The notes beneath the pieces were generated by a model that was not told the DNA's origin, searched no databases, and was given only the letters and a program-made list of their open reading frames with translations. The position numbers and the translations under genes were made by a program. DNA of 64,000 nucleotides from Paraburkholderia phenoliruptrix (GTDB taxonomy: Bacteria > Pseudomonadota > Gammaproteobacteria > Burkholderiales > Burkholderiaceae), in the NCBI RefSeq assembly GCF_019511605.1, contig NZ_JAEUAV010000029.1, forward strand, positions 32,617 through 96,616. The letters are read 5' to 3'. Positions within the stretch are counted from its first letter, which is position 1. Each line of letters opens with the position of its first letter. Below are positions 43,332-51,847 of this stretch, piece after piece.

Positions 43332-44303
43332 ATGAAACAATACCTGGACCTCGTCCGCACGATTCTCGACACTGGCACGTGGCAGGAGAATCGCACCGGC
43401 ATTCGCACGATCAGCATGCCGGGCGCCATGTTGCGCTTCGATCTCCAGCAGGGTTTCCCGGCGGTTACCACGAAGAAACTGGCGTTCAAGTCGGCCGTGG
43501 GCGAACTCGTCGGCTTCCTGCGCGCGTCGCGCAGCGCGGCCGATTTCCGCGACCTCGGCTGCAAGGTGTGGGACGCGAACGCGAATCAGAATCCGCAGTG
43601 GCTCGCCAACCCGTATCGCCAAGGTCCGGACGATCTGGGCGACGTGTACGGCGTGCAATGGCGCCAGTGGCCCGCCTACAAGGTGCTGGATGCCTCGGCT
43701 AGTGCGCAGCTTGCCGATGCGCGCGCGCGCGGCTTCCAGGTCGTCACCGAATTCGACGAAAACGGCAGCCGCAAGGTGCTGCTGTACAAGGCGATCGATC
43801 AGTTGCGCCAGTGCCTCGACACCATCATGCAGAACCCGTCGGACCGGCGCATTCTGTTTCATGCGTGGAACCCGGCGGTGCTGGATCAGATTGCGTTGCC
43901 GGCTTGCCACCTGCTCTATCAGTTCCTGCCGAATGTCGCGCGTCGCGAGATTTCCCTGTGTCTGTACATTCGTAGCAACGATGTCGGGCTGGGCACCCCG
44001 TTCAATCTGACCGAGGGCGCGGTTTTGTTGCATCTGGTCGGCCGCCTGACCGGTTTCACGCCGCGCTGGTTCACGTACTTCATCGGCGACGCGCACATCT
44101 ACGAAAATCAGCTCGACATGCTGAACCAGCAGCTCACGCGCGAGCCCTATGAGAGCCCGACGCTGGCCATTTCCGAACGCGTGCCCGAGTACGCGAAGAC
44201 CGGCGTGTACGCTCCCGAATGGTTGGAAAAAATCGAACCGTCGGATTTTTCGCTGGTCGGCTACCGGCATCACGAACCGTTGACGGCGCCAATGGCTGTT
44301 TGA
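43332..44303 (+). CDS. thyA: Thymidylate synthase
   Basis: Methylates dUMP to dTMP with methylene-tetrahydrofolate. At 323 residues it is longer than E. coli ThyA (264). Catalytic Cys lies in LPACHLLYQF, the phosphate arginines in SDRRILFHAWNP, the nucleotide site in RSNDVGLGTPFNL and GDAHIYENQLDML, and the family C-terminus is APMAV. Extra residues lie between YGVQWRQWPAYK and AIDQLRQCLD (about 25-30, in the small domain region known to vary) and near the C-terminus. RBS-like GAAGGGAC precedes ATG 43332. Ends at a strong terminator. Confidence 0.96.
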   Translation: MKQYLDLVRTILDTGTWQENRTGIRTISMPGAMLRFDLQQGFPAVTTKKLAFKSAVGELVGFLRASRSAADFRDLGCKVWDANANQNPQWLANPYRQGPDDLGDVYGVQWRQWPAYKVLDASASAQLADARARGFQVVTEFDENGSRKVLLYKAIDQLRQCLDTIMQNPSDRRILFHAWNPAVLDQIALPACHLLYQFLPNVARREISLCLYIRSNDVGLGTPFNLTEGAVLLHLVGRLTGFTPRWFTYFIGDAHIYENQLDMLNQQLTREPYESPTLAISERVPEYAKTGVYAPEWLEKIEPSDFSLVGYRHHEPLTAPMAV

Positions 44304-44316
44304 GAGGGCGCCATAC

Positions 44317-44356
44317 AAAGGCCCCCGCGATCCGTATCGCGGGGGCCTTTATTTTG
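44317..44356 (+). terminator. Strong terminator after thyA
   Basis: AAAGGCCCCCGCGAT (44317-44331) pairs perfectly over 15 bp with ATCGCGGGGGCCTTT (44336-44350) around CCGT, followed by ATTTTG. It sits between convergent thyA and the FecR/DUF6600 gene. Confidence 0.85.
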
Positions 44357-44394
44357 TGCCGACGAATCGCGAAGCGTCGGACAGCAGGGGACGC

Positions 44395-47169
44395 TTAGCC
44401 TCGATGATGCTCGTCGTGGCCACCGCCCGAATGCTGGTCCCCGTGCTGTGGTTGCGGGCGTGGCTGCTGCGCCTGAGGCTGCGGGTGCGGTTCCGGACGT
44501 GGCTGCATCTGCTGCGGATGAAACTCCGGCCGCGGCTGTTGTTGAACCTGGGGCTGAGGACGCGGCTCCTGGCGCGGTTGCATCTGCTGCGGATGGAACT
44601 CTGGGCGAGCTTGCTGTTGAACCTGGGGCTGAGGACGCGGCTCCTGGCGCGGCTGCGTCTGCTGCGGATGAAACTCTTGACGAGGTTGCTGTTGCGCCTG
44701 TAGCTGCGGTTCCGGACGCGTCTGCATCTGCTGTGGGCGAGACTCGGCATAAGCCTGCTGCTGCGTCCGCGCATCGGGGGCCGGCTGGGCGCGCTGCGGC
44801 CGCATGCCCTGCGCTGACAGTTCCTGACTCGGGGCCTGAGCCTGCGCCTGCTGACGCGGCTGCGGTTGGCCTTGTGGCCGATCAAACCCGCCTCCTTGGG
44901 CGCGATAATCGCCCCGCGGCGTCTGCAAATCCCGCTGCTGCCCTTGAGCCTGGAGCATGCCCGGCTGTTGCGTCGCCGCCCGATTTTCCGGCGGATGCGG
45001 GACGGCGCGCTGGCGCAGCGCTGCGTTCTGGTCTGCGCCAACCGGCTGTGCGATTTCAGGCCTTGCGATTTGTGATGCTTCGCCGCCGCGCGGCCGGCCT
45101 TGCGGCGCTGCTTGTTGTGCCTGCCGCGTCTGCTGCGCCTGTAGCGCCATCGGCGTATGCGGCTGCGTCCACACAGGCTCGTGGCGCCCGTCCGCCGCCG
45201 CTTGCTGGGCCGTGCCGCGCTGCTGCGCGAAGCCCGGCGCATTGCCACCGTTCCCACCGTTGCCACCGTTCTCACGCGGCGGACGCGGCACGCCGTTCGA
45301 CAGCGCGTCGGCCCCTCCGCGCTGCGGACCACGCGCCTGATCAAGCGTGCCCGGCCGAGCCTGCTGCATACCCGGACGTTGCGCTTGTCCCGCGGCAGGC
45401 GCGTCGCCCGCACCGGGTCCCGGGTGTTGGTCACGGCTCACGATGCCGGCCGCGCTCTGTCCGCCCGGCAGCGTCTGCGGCACAGGCGCGCCCGCTGCCG
45501 CGCCAGGCATGCGGCCGGGAATATGCGACTGCACGACCCGCACGTTCGCGACCGGCGACGCACCGCGTCCATCGACGAAGTGCGCCGGCATCGACGTCCG
45601 CACGATCGGCTGCCCTGCGCCAGGCACGCGGGCACCGCTTTGCGCGAAACGCTGCGCAAGGCCGTCGCGATAGGCGGGCGGCACCGACGGACTGCGCGTC
45701 GCGACCACCGGACGCGTCATGGCCTGCGCCGGCGGCCGGTGATCCGCGCTGCGCTGGCCCGGTCCGAAACTCTCGTGCACCGGCGCAATACCAGGCGCGC
45801 CGGGGTTGATGCGGGCGTTGCGCCACTGCGCCGGATCGACCTTCTGTGCGAAGCGTCCGACCGGCTGCCCGTGCACGAAAGCCGTCGCCGGCACAGCGGT
45901 TACGGCCCGCGGCGCCCGATAGTTGATGTACGTGTTGTGGACGTTGGTGATGTTCGTGACGTGATAGTTGTTGACCACCGTCGTCTGATTGACGCGTTCG
46001 TAGTAGCGTGGGCTCCAGCTGTCGCGTCCGCCCCATTGCGGGTGCCATCGTTCCCCGGGGCCGAGCGGGAACCACGCGACGCCGGCCGCCATCGCGCCGC
46101 CAATCGCCAGATTCACGCCCCAGTCGACTCCGGCGCCGCCACCGCCAACAAACGCGACCAATGCCGGTGCATAAACCGGCGGTGCGCTTACGACGACCGG
46201 ACCGGGCACCCATGCCCACGAATCGTCGACATAAGCCCAGCGGCCGTAGTGGTAAGGCGCGAAGCCCCACGGCGCGTCATCCACCCAGGTCCAGCCCCAA
46301 GGCGCCTGCCATACCCAGTGGCCCTCCCGGTAGGGCGCCCAGCCAGCGGGCGTCGCGCGCGGCACCCATACTTCGCCGTACTGCGGGCTGCTGCGCCATG
46401 TGCCGTTGACGTCGAGGTCCTGATAACCCGGAATCTCGCGCGATACATAGCGCGCCGACACCGAGCGGTCTTCGGCGGCGTCGCGACTCGCTGCCCATTG
46501 ATCGAAGCCGTCCGGCTCCGGTACGCCGCTGTCGGCGAGCGTCTGCAGGTTGGTGCCCGCAAAGCGCACCTGCTGACCGGCGGCAATCGGCATCTGAGCG
46601 CCATCGCCGTAAGCCGTCGCGCTGCCGCTGCGCACGGTGACGGTGGTGCTGCTGCCGTCCGGCGCGACGTCGACGCGATAGTCGCCCGGTCCGTTCAGTC
46701 CGAGCGCGAGATTGGGCGTGTCGATTTCATACGACGATCCCGGCGGCAGTTGCCGCACATGCGCCGACAGCGTGCCTTGCGCAACCTTGAGCTGGGCGCT
46801 GTTGTCGTCGAGATTCAGCAGGTCGAGGCTGGTGGACTGACCAAGACGCAGCGCCGTCGAGCCGATATGCAGCTCCGAGCGGGCGTTTGCGTCGTTCCAC
46901 AACTGGTCGCCGGTTGTCAGCGGCCGGTTGATCTGCGCGTATGACCAGTCGGCGGCGCCGGCCGGCTCGCTGGTCACGGTTCCGGCCATGTAGTTCAGAC
47001 GCGCGACGCGTCCGGGCGGGTCGGTGTTCTGGGTGGCCGCAGCTTGCGGCGCGGGGACGGCTTGCTGCGCGAGCGCGCACTGCGTCGCCAGCAGAAACGC
47101 CGCCGTGGCGATCAGCGTGTAGCAGACAGGGCGATGTCCCGAAGGTAAGCGTGAGGTCTTGGCGTGCAT
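44395..47169 (-). CDS. Exported FecR/DUF6600 protein with long Gln/Pro-rich tail
   Basis: A 924-residue exported protein. A signal peptide (MHAKTSRLPSGHRPVCYTLI to about ALAQ) is followed by a FecR-like domain (GRVARLNYMAGTVTSEP, RSELHIGSTALRLG) of about residues 50-210. A tryptophan-rich DUF6600 stretch follows (GYQDLDVNGTW, EVWVPRATPAGWAPYREGHW, WGWTWVDDAPWGFAPYHYGRWAYV, about 240-340). The rest is low-complexity Pro/Gln/Arg/Ala with three near-identical 25-residue repeats at the end (44464-44682). Function unknown: DUF6600 proteins are common in Burkholderia, and the tail suggests a surface or periplasmic role. No sigma factor or FecI partner is nearby. The only gene of this kind in the window. 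Confidence 0.88.
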   Translation of the reverse strand: MHAKTSRLPSGHRPVCYTLIATAAFLLATQCALAQQAVPAPQAAATQNTDPPGRVARLNYMAGTVTSEPAGAADWSYAQINRPLTTGDQLWNDANARSELHIGSTALRLGQSTSLDLLNLDDNSAQLKVAQGTLSAHVRQLPPGSSYEIDTPNLALGLNGPGDYRVDVAPDGSSTTVTVRSGSATAYGDGAQMPIAAGQQVRFAGTNLQTLADSGVPEPDGFDQWAASRDAAEDRSVSARYVSREIPGYQDLDVNGTWRSSPQYGEVWVPRATPAGWAPYREGHWVWQAPWGWTWVDDAPWGFAPYHYGRWAYVDDSWAWVPGPVVVSAPPVYAPALVAFVGGGGAGVDWGVNLAIGGAMAAGVAWFPLGPGERWHPQWGGRDSWSPRYYERVNQTTVVNNYHVTNITNVHNTYINYRAPRAVTAVPATAFVHGQPVGRFAQKVDPAQWRNARINPGAPGIAPVHESFGPGQRSADHRPPAQAMTRPVVATRSPSVPPAYRDGLAQRFAQSGARVPGAGQPIVRTSMPAHFVDGRGASPVANVRVVQSHIPGRMPGAAAGAPVPQTLPGGQSAAGIVSRDQHPGPGAGDAPAAGQAQRPGMQQARPGTLDQARGPQRGGADALSNGVPRPPRENGGNGGNGGNAPGFAQQRGTAQQAAADGRHEPVWTQPHTPMALQAQQTRQAQQAAPQGRPRGGEASQIARPEIAQPVGADQNAALRQRAVPHPPENRAATQQPGMLQAQGQQRDLQTPRGDYRAQGGGFDRPQGQPQPRQQAQAQAPSQELSAQGMRPQRAQPAPDARTQQQAYAESRPQQMQTRPEPQLQAQQQPRQEFHPQQTQPRQEPRPQPQVQQQARPEFHPQQMQPRQEPRPQPQVQQQPRPEFHPQQMQPRPEPHPQPQAQQPRPQPQHGDQHSGGGHDEHHRG
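44464..44682 (-). repeat. Three 25-residue tandem repeats in the FecR/DUF6600 protein
   Basis: The unit, read R-x-E-F-H-P-Q-Q-x-Q-P-R then QEPRPQPQVQQQ plus A or P, is 75 bp and is repeated nearly exactly twice, with a third copy that is degenerate after 20 residues. The repeat length is a multiple of three, so copy change keeps frame. Confidence 0.8.
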
Positions 47170-47333
47170 GTTCTGTTCTCCGACGGACGCATTTGCATGC
47201 GGTATCCGTGAATCACTCTACCTGCAGCGCCTGTTTCAAGGCCCCCACATTTGTAAGGCCGCCTCACCAGCGGTAACAAAAGGTCTCGATCGGTCCACAG
47301 CCGTTGCCGATCTGCGGTTCCGGACGGCGTTGC

Positions 47334-48047
47334 TCAGTCGGCGAGAAACGCGTCGAAGTGTCGATGACCGGCGGGCGTGATGCGCAGAATACGCGGACGC
47401 TCGGTCCGCTCCACCCAGCCATGCGCGGCCCACGACTCCAGCAACGCCGCGCCGAGTGCGCCCCCGAGGTGCGGGCGGCGCTCGCTCCAGTCCGGGCAGG
47501 TGCAGGCAAAGCGGCGCCGGCGGCTGCGCTGCGCCGACAGGTCGACGCCCCAGTCGGCAAAGCGGGCGGCGCCCTCGGAGGTCGCTTCGAGCGACGTGCC
47601 TTGCAGGCTCAGCAGTCCGCGCGCGACCAGCCGCTCGAACACCCGCACTGACAGCTCGCCCGCCATGTGGTCGTAGCAGGTGCGCGCGTAGCGCATCTCA
47701 GTCGGCACGGTGCGCACGGGGCGCGGCGTGGGGCGCTGCGGCGCGCTGACTTGCGCGACGTTGGCGAGCGCTTCAATGGACGCGGCGATATCCGCCGACG
47801 CTATGCGGAAATACCGATGCCGCCCTCGCACCTCGAGCGCGAGCAGGCCGCCCTCGGTGAGCCGGGCGAGGTGCGCGCTGGCGGCCGACGGCGAGAGTCC
47901 CGCGATCATCGTCAGTTCGCCGGCGGGGCGGGCGCTGCCGTCCATCAGCGCCCACAGCATGGCGGCGCGGCCGGGGTCCGCCAGCAGCGCGCCGATCCGG
48001 CTGAGGCCGGGAAAGTGATTGTGTTCGTCTGCGAGGAGGGCGGACAT
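47334..48047 (-). CDS. ArsR family winged-helix regulator
   Basis: A 237-residue ArsR/SmtB-type repressor. HTH seen in PAGELTMIAGLSPSAASAHLARLTEGGLLALEVRGRHRYFRIAS. A longer C-terminal domain (residues 110-237), with CTCPDWSERRPHLGGALGAALL, could sense a ligand or metal; it is not the short metal-sensor type. The start at 48047 (MSALLADEHNHFPGLSR) is preferred to 48122. A divergent small lipoprotein and MFS gene lie to the right, so the MFS transporter could be its target; inference. Confidence 0.88.
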   Translation of the reverse strand: MSALLADEHNHFPGLSRIGALLADPGRAAMLWALMDGSARPAGELTMIAGLSPSAASAHLARLTEGGLLALEVRGRHRYFRIASADIAASIEALANVAQVSAPQRPTPRPVRTVPTEMRYARTCYDHMAGELSVRVFERLVARGLLSLQGTSLEATSEGAARFADWGVDLSAQRSRRRRFACTCPDWSERRPHLGGALGAALLESWAAHGWVERTERPRILRITPAGHRHFDAFLAD

Positions 48048-48321
48048 AGGGTGCTCCAAGTTCTGTCGGATTTGCGCCGTGCGGGCGGCGCAACAGCTCA
48101 TGCAGCGACTTCGTGCAGCCACTTCATGCGGCCACTTTACGCGGCGCGTTCATTCGATGTTTCAGCTTAACGTGAACAGTGGATTGCGGCCTCTACGAAA
48201 TTCCGCCGTTATGGTGCGCGCGTCTGCCTGCTTGCGAACCCGCGAGCCTGCGGCAACGGGCTGGCGCGAGCGTCAGCGGCGCCAGGCTAGAATCGACGCC
48301 TGTCTTTGCAGGAACGCAGTC

Positions 48322-48453
48322 ATGAAAATCGTATTGGGCTTGCTGGCGTCTGTCCTGTTGCTGGGCGCGTGCGCGCAAGGCGGTTCGTCCGGGGGCGGCA
48401 GCGTCACGATGTACGGCACCATCGACGAAGGGATTACCTTTCACGGCAAATAG
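48322..48453 (+). CDS. Mini-lipoprotein with porin-like N-terminal signature
   Basis: A 43-residue protein, MKIVLGLLASVLLLGACAQG followed by GSVTMYGTIDEGITFHGK. The lipobox LGAC fixes the cleavage before Cys17, so only 27 residues remain. The mature part resembles the first strand of Burkholderia porins (SSVTLYGVIDAGI), but no further porin sequence follows: TAG is at 48451-48453. GAACGCAG lies upstream. Either a real small lipoprotein or a frozen porin fragment. Confidence 0.7.
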   Translation: MKIVLGLLASVLLLGACAQGGSSGGGSVTMYGTIDEGITFHGK

Positions 48454-48697
48454 TGGACCGGCTGGCTGTGGCGCGTTCCGCGGTCCAGTGATGCGATGGA
48501 TGGCAGTAAATGATGCATCATTGTCACGACTGCCACCTGTGGTCGTGTGACGATGCACCTTTCGTCACTCGAGCCATTGAGTCACGGCGCCGCGAGCGGT
48601 GGCCCTGGCTGCTTTGGCTGCTCTGGCAGACGCGGCCGCTTCTACGGCGCCCACCGCGGCGACCGCCCGAGCCCATTCCACCTCCCGGGACCGATTC

Positions 48698-49984
48698 ATG
48701 CCGCCTGCCACTTCCGTGACCCCAGCCAGCTCAGCCCACCCGGGCTCATCCGTCTGCGATTCGACCACGAACCTGCACGGCCCCGATCCGCACGGTCGGC
48801 GCGCGGCGCGCGTGCTGGCCGTGTGCCAGGCGTTGTACACATCGTCGGTGTCGATCGATCTCACGCTCACGGGTCTGGTCGGCTACACGCTGGCCGACGA
48901 CAAAGCGCTCGCCACGCTGCCTTTCTCGCTGATTACCGTGGCCGCCGCGCTCACCACGATCTTCGCGTCGTTCCTGATGGCGCGCATTGGCCGCCGTGCC
49001 GGCTTCGTGCTCGGGGCAGGGGTCGGTGCGCTAGGCGGCGCAGTGTCGGTTTGGGCGATCTTTCACCACGACTTCTGGGCTTTTTGCGCGGGCACTGCGA
49101 CGGTCGGCGTGTTTCAGGCGTTCGCGCAGTACTACCGGCTCGCCGCCGCCGACGCGGTCGGGCTCGACGGCAAGAGCCGCGCAATCTCGACGGTGTTGAC
49201 CGGCGGCGTGGTCGCGGCGGTGTGCGGACCACTCCTCGCCGCCTGGAGCAAGGACTGGCTCGCGCCGGTGGCGTTCGCCGGTTCGTATGCGCTCGTGACC
49301 GGGCTCGGGCTCGCGTCGATAGTCCTGCTCATGCTGCTTTATCGCGACATGACGCCTGCGCCTGCCGCACCCGCGCCTCATGACGCCGCGCGGCCCCTCG
49401 GCGAGATCGTGCGTCAGCCGATCTTCGCGGCGGCGCTCGCCAACAACGCGCTCGGCTATGCCGTCATGATGTTCGTGATGACCGCGACGCCGATCGCGGC
49501 GGTTGCGTGCGGGCACAGCATCGGTGACGGCGCAGCCATCATTCAATGGCATCTCGTGGGCATGTTCGCGCCGTCGCTGTTTTCGGCCCGGCTCATCAAG
49601 CGTTTCGGCGTGTTGCCGGTGATCGGCGCGGGTATCGTGCTGTCGGCGCTGTGCGGCGTGTTCGCACTGCGTTCGACCGATCTTGCGCATTTCTATGCCG
49701 CGCTCGCTTGTCTTGGCGTGGGCTGGAACTTCATGTTTGTCGGCGGCTCGACGCTGCTTGCACAATCTTATCGGCCCTCCGAACGCGCCAAGACCCAGGC
49801 CACCAGCGAGTTCACAACCTTTGCCTGTTCCGCGCTCGGTTCGCTGTTCGCCGGGCAATTGCTCGCGCGCTTCGGCTGGGCGACGATCAATGCGGCCATC
49901 TTTCCGTTGCTCGGCGCGGCGGCGCTGGCCACGCTGGCTTACGCGCGCTCGGCGAAGCGGCGCGCGGCGCCGGGAGTGGCGTGA
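48698..49984 (+). CDS. MFS transporter
   Basis: A 428-residue major facilitator with about 12 transmembrane helices. ARIGRRAGFVLGAGVGALGG is the typical loop 2-3 motif, and LIKRFGVLPVIGAG the matching one in the second half. ATG 48698 (MPPATSVTPASSAHPGS) is preferred to 48599, which would add low-complexity residues. Substrate unknown. The gene is translationally coupled (ATGA) to the GlxA/AraC regulator, and an ArsR gene is close by on the other strand. Confidence 0.85.
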   Translation: MPPATSVTPASSAHPGSSVCDSTTNLHGPDPHGRRAARVLAVCQALYTSSVSIDLTLTGLVGYTLADDKALATLPFSLITVAAALTTIFASFLMARIGRRAGFVLGAGVGALGGAVSVWAIFHHDFWAFCAGTATVGVFQAFAQYYRLAAADAVGLDGKSRAISTVLTGGVVAAVCGPLLAAWSKDWLAPVAFAGSYALVTGLGLASIVLLMLLYRDMTPAPAAPAPHDAARPLGEIVRQPIFAAALANNALGYAVMMFVMTATPIAAVACGHSIGDGAAIIQWHLVGMFAPSLFSARLIKRFGVLPVIGAGIVLSALCGVFALRSTDLAHFYAALACLGVGWNFMFVGGSTLLAQSYRPSERAKTQATSEFTTFACSALGSLFAGQLLARFGWATINAAIFPLLGAAALATLAYARSAKRRAAPGVA

Positions 49985-51135
49985 TGAGCGCGCGTCATGT
50001 CGTGTTTGCCGTCGCGCCAGATCTCGTGCTGCTCGACGCATGCGGCCCGCTGGAGGCTTTCTGGCGCGCGGAGCTGACGATGGCCGCAAGCGGCGGTTGT
50101 GGTCATGGCACGGACCACAGCCCTCGCGCGCAGCCCACGCCCGCGCCATCGCCCACGCCATCAGTTGCGCACCCGGTGGCATACCGCACGACAATTGCGT
50201 CGATCGACGGCGGCGTGCTTCAGACCTTCACCGGCTTACCCGTCGTCACTGAGCGGCTCGACTCGCTCGAAACCGAGCCGATCGACACGCTGATCGTCCC
50301 CGGCGTGCCGATCGACCCGCACTGCACGCTGGAGCCGGAACTGGTCGCATGGATCAGACGCAATGCGCCGCGCGCGCGTCGCGTGTGTTCCGTGTGCACC
50401 GGCGCGTTCTATCTGGCGGCAGCGGGTCTGCTCGACGGCCGGCGCGCAACCACGCATTGGCGCGAAGCGGCCCAACTCGCGCGCCGTTTCCCCAATGTCC
50501 AAGTGGACGCCGATCCGATCTTCATTCGCGACGCCGGCCCCGGCGCTACGGACGGCGCCAGCTCGCATCCGGACGCCGTGTGGACCTCCGCGGGCGTGAC
50601 CGCGGGGATCGACCTCGCGCTTGCGCTGATCGAGGAAGACCTGGGCCATGCGGTCGCGATGCAGGCCGCGCGGCGGCTCGTCGTCTTCATGAAGCGGCCG
50701 GGCGGCCAGTCGCAGTTCAGCGCGGCGCTGGCGGCGCAGGCGTCGGCGGGCGGGCCCTTCGAAGCCTTGCATAGCTGGATGGCGGCCCATCTGCGCGAAG
50801 ATCTGACGGTCGAGCGGCTCGCCGAACGCGCGCGGATGACACCGCGCACTTTCGCGCGCCGCTACGTCGACGAAGTAGGGCGCACGCCGGCCAAAACGGT
50901 GTCGGCGCTGCGGCTGGAGGCGGCTTCGCGGGCGTTGGCCGAATCGCGCCGGCCGCTCAAGCGGATCGCGCTCGACTGTGGTTTTGGCAGCGAGCAGAAC
51001 TTGCGGCGCGCGTTCGTGCGGCGCTTCGGCGTGCTGCCGCTCGAGTATCGGGAGCGCTTCATGTCGGCGATGACCGCCCCGGCGCGCGGCGTTATCGCCG
51101 GCTCGGACAATACGGCGGCCGGCCGCGGCACGTGA
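49984..51135 (+). CDS. GlxA-type AraC family regulator (DJ-1/PfpI N-terminal domain)
   Basis: A 383-residue regulator. The N-terminal DJ-1/PfpI-like domain contains VVFAVAPDLVLLDACGPLEAF and RRVCSVCTGAFYLAAAGLLDGRRATTHW, with the nucleophile-elbow cysteine in CTGAF. The C-terminal AraC domain shows VERLAERARMTPRTFARRYVDEVGRTP and IALDCGFGSEQNLRRAFVRRFGVLPLEYRERF. Residues about 35-60 carry an unusual Pro/Ala/Ser insertion (SPRAQPTPAPSPTPSVAHP). It begins at the ATGA overlap with the MFS gene, so it probably controls or is made together with that transporter. Confidence 0.88.
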   Translation: MSARHVVFAVAPDLVLLDACGPLEAFWRAELTMAASGGCGHGTDHSPRAQPTPAPSPTPSVAHPVAYRTTIASIDGGVLQTFTGLPVVTERLDSLETEPIDTLIVPGVPIDPHCTLEPELVAWIRRNAPRARRVCSVCTGAFYLAAAGLLDGRRATTHWREAAQLARRFPNVQVDADPIFIRDAGPGATDGASSHPDAVWTSAGVTAGIDLALALIEEDLGHAVAMQAARRLVVFMKRPGGQSQFSAALAAQASAGGPFEALHSWMAAHLREDLTVERLAERARMTPRTFARRYVDEVGRTPAKTVSALRLEAASRALAESRRPLKRIALDCGFGSEQNLRRAFVRRFGVLPLEYRERFMSAMTAPARGVIAGSDNTAAGRGT

Positions 51136-51168
51136 CGATAACTGCCCACGCTGTCAATATTGCCCTCG

Positions 51169-51174
51169 TATAAT
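51169..51174 (+). promoter_or_regulatory. -10 element for the thioesterase gene
   Basis: A consensus TATAAT sits 38 bp before ATG 51212. No -35 at 16-18 bp is convincing, so it may be weak or need an activator. Confidence 0.35.
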
Positions 51175-51211
51175 CGCCTCCTTTCAATGCATCCGATTGA
51201 CCGGAGTCAAG

Positions 51212-51718
51212 ATGAGCAGTCATCCCTCAGCGCCGCTGGACCGTTCCGAAACCACGTTCCGTTTTCTCGCCGAACCCAGCTCGGTCAACTTCGGCGGCAA
51301 GGTGCACGGCGGCGCGCTGATGAAATGGATCGACGAAACCGCGTATGCGTGCGCGGCCGTGTGGTCGGGTCGTTATTGCGTGACGGTGAGCGTCGGCAAC
51401 ATTCGTTTTCGCCGGCCGATTCTGGTCGGCAATCTGGTGGAGCTGCGAGCCCGCGTCGTAGCGACGGGGCGTACCAGCATGCACATTCACGTGTCGGTAC
51501 AGGCCGGCGATCCGAAGGGCGGCGAACTGCTGCAGACCACGGATTGCCTCGTCGTGATGGTCGCCGTCAACGAGAACGGTCATCCGGTGCAGGTGCCGTC
51601 GTTCGTGCCGGAGACGGACGAGCAGAAGCGCCTTGCGAGGTACGCGATGGACGTGAAAGAAGCGCTCGACGCGATCGTCGAACTCAAGCCCGAGGAAGTG
51701 GCACAGGGCAAGATCTGA
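51212..51718 (+). CDS. Acyl-CoA thioesterase, hotdog fold (YciA-like)
   Basis: A 168-residue hotdog-fold thioesterase that hydrolyses acyl-CoAs. The region VNFGGKVHGGALMKWIDETAYACAAVW carries the HGGxLM core with the catalytic Asp/Glu and matches YciA/BACH-like enzymes. A second strand VGNIRFRRPILVGNLVELRARV follows. ATG 51212 with GGAG at 51203-51206 is preferred to an ATG-less earlier reading at 51197. It converges with fumC. Confidence 0.88.
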   Translation: MSSHPSAPLDRSETTFRFLAEPSSVNFGGKVHGGALMKWIDETAYACAAVWSGRYCVTVSVGNIRFRRPILVGNLVELRARVVATGRTSMHIHVSVQAGDPKGGELLQTTDCLVVMVAVNENGHPVQVPSFVPETDEQKRLARYAMDVKEALDAIVELKPEEVAQGKI

Positions 51719-51799
51719 CCGACGAAACGTGCGGCGAGCGGCGGCTGCGACGCCGCGGGGCAGCGATGCCCCGGCTCGCCAAATTGCAGTTCAAACCGA

Positions 51800-51822
51800 G
51801 GGCGACTCACCCGGAGTCGCCC
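51800..51822. terminator. Hairpin between thioesterase gene and fumC
   Basis: GGGCGACT (51800-51807) pairs with AGTCGCCC (51815-51822) around CACCCGG. No clear T-run on either side, so it may be a weak or Rho-assisted terminator for the convergent genes. Confidence 0.4.
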
Positions 51823-51847
51823 AAATCACTCAACGTCCAAGCGCCGC

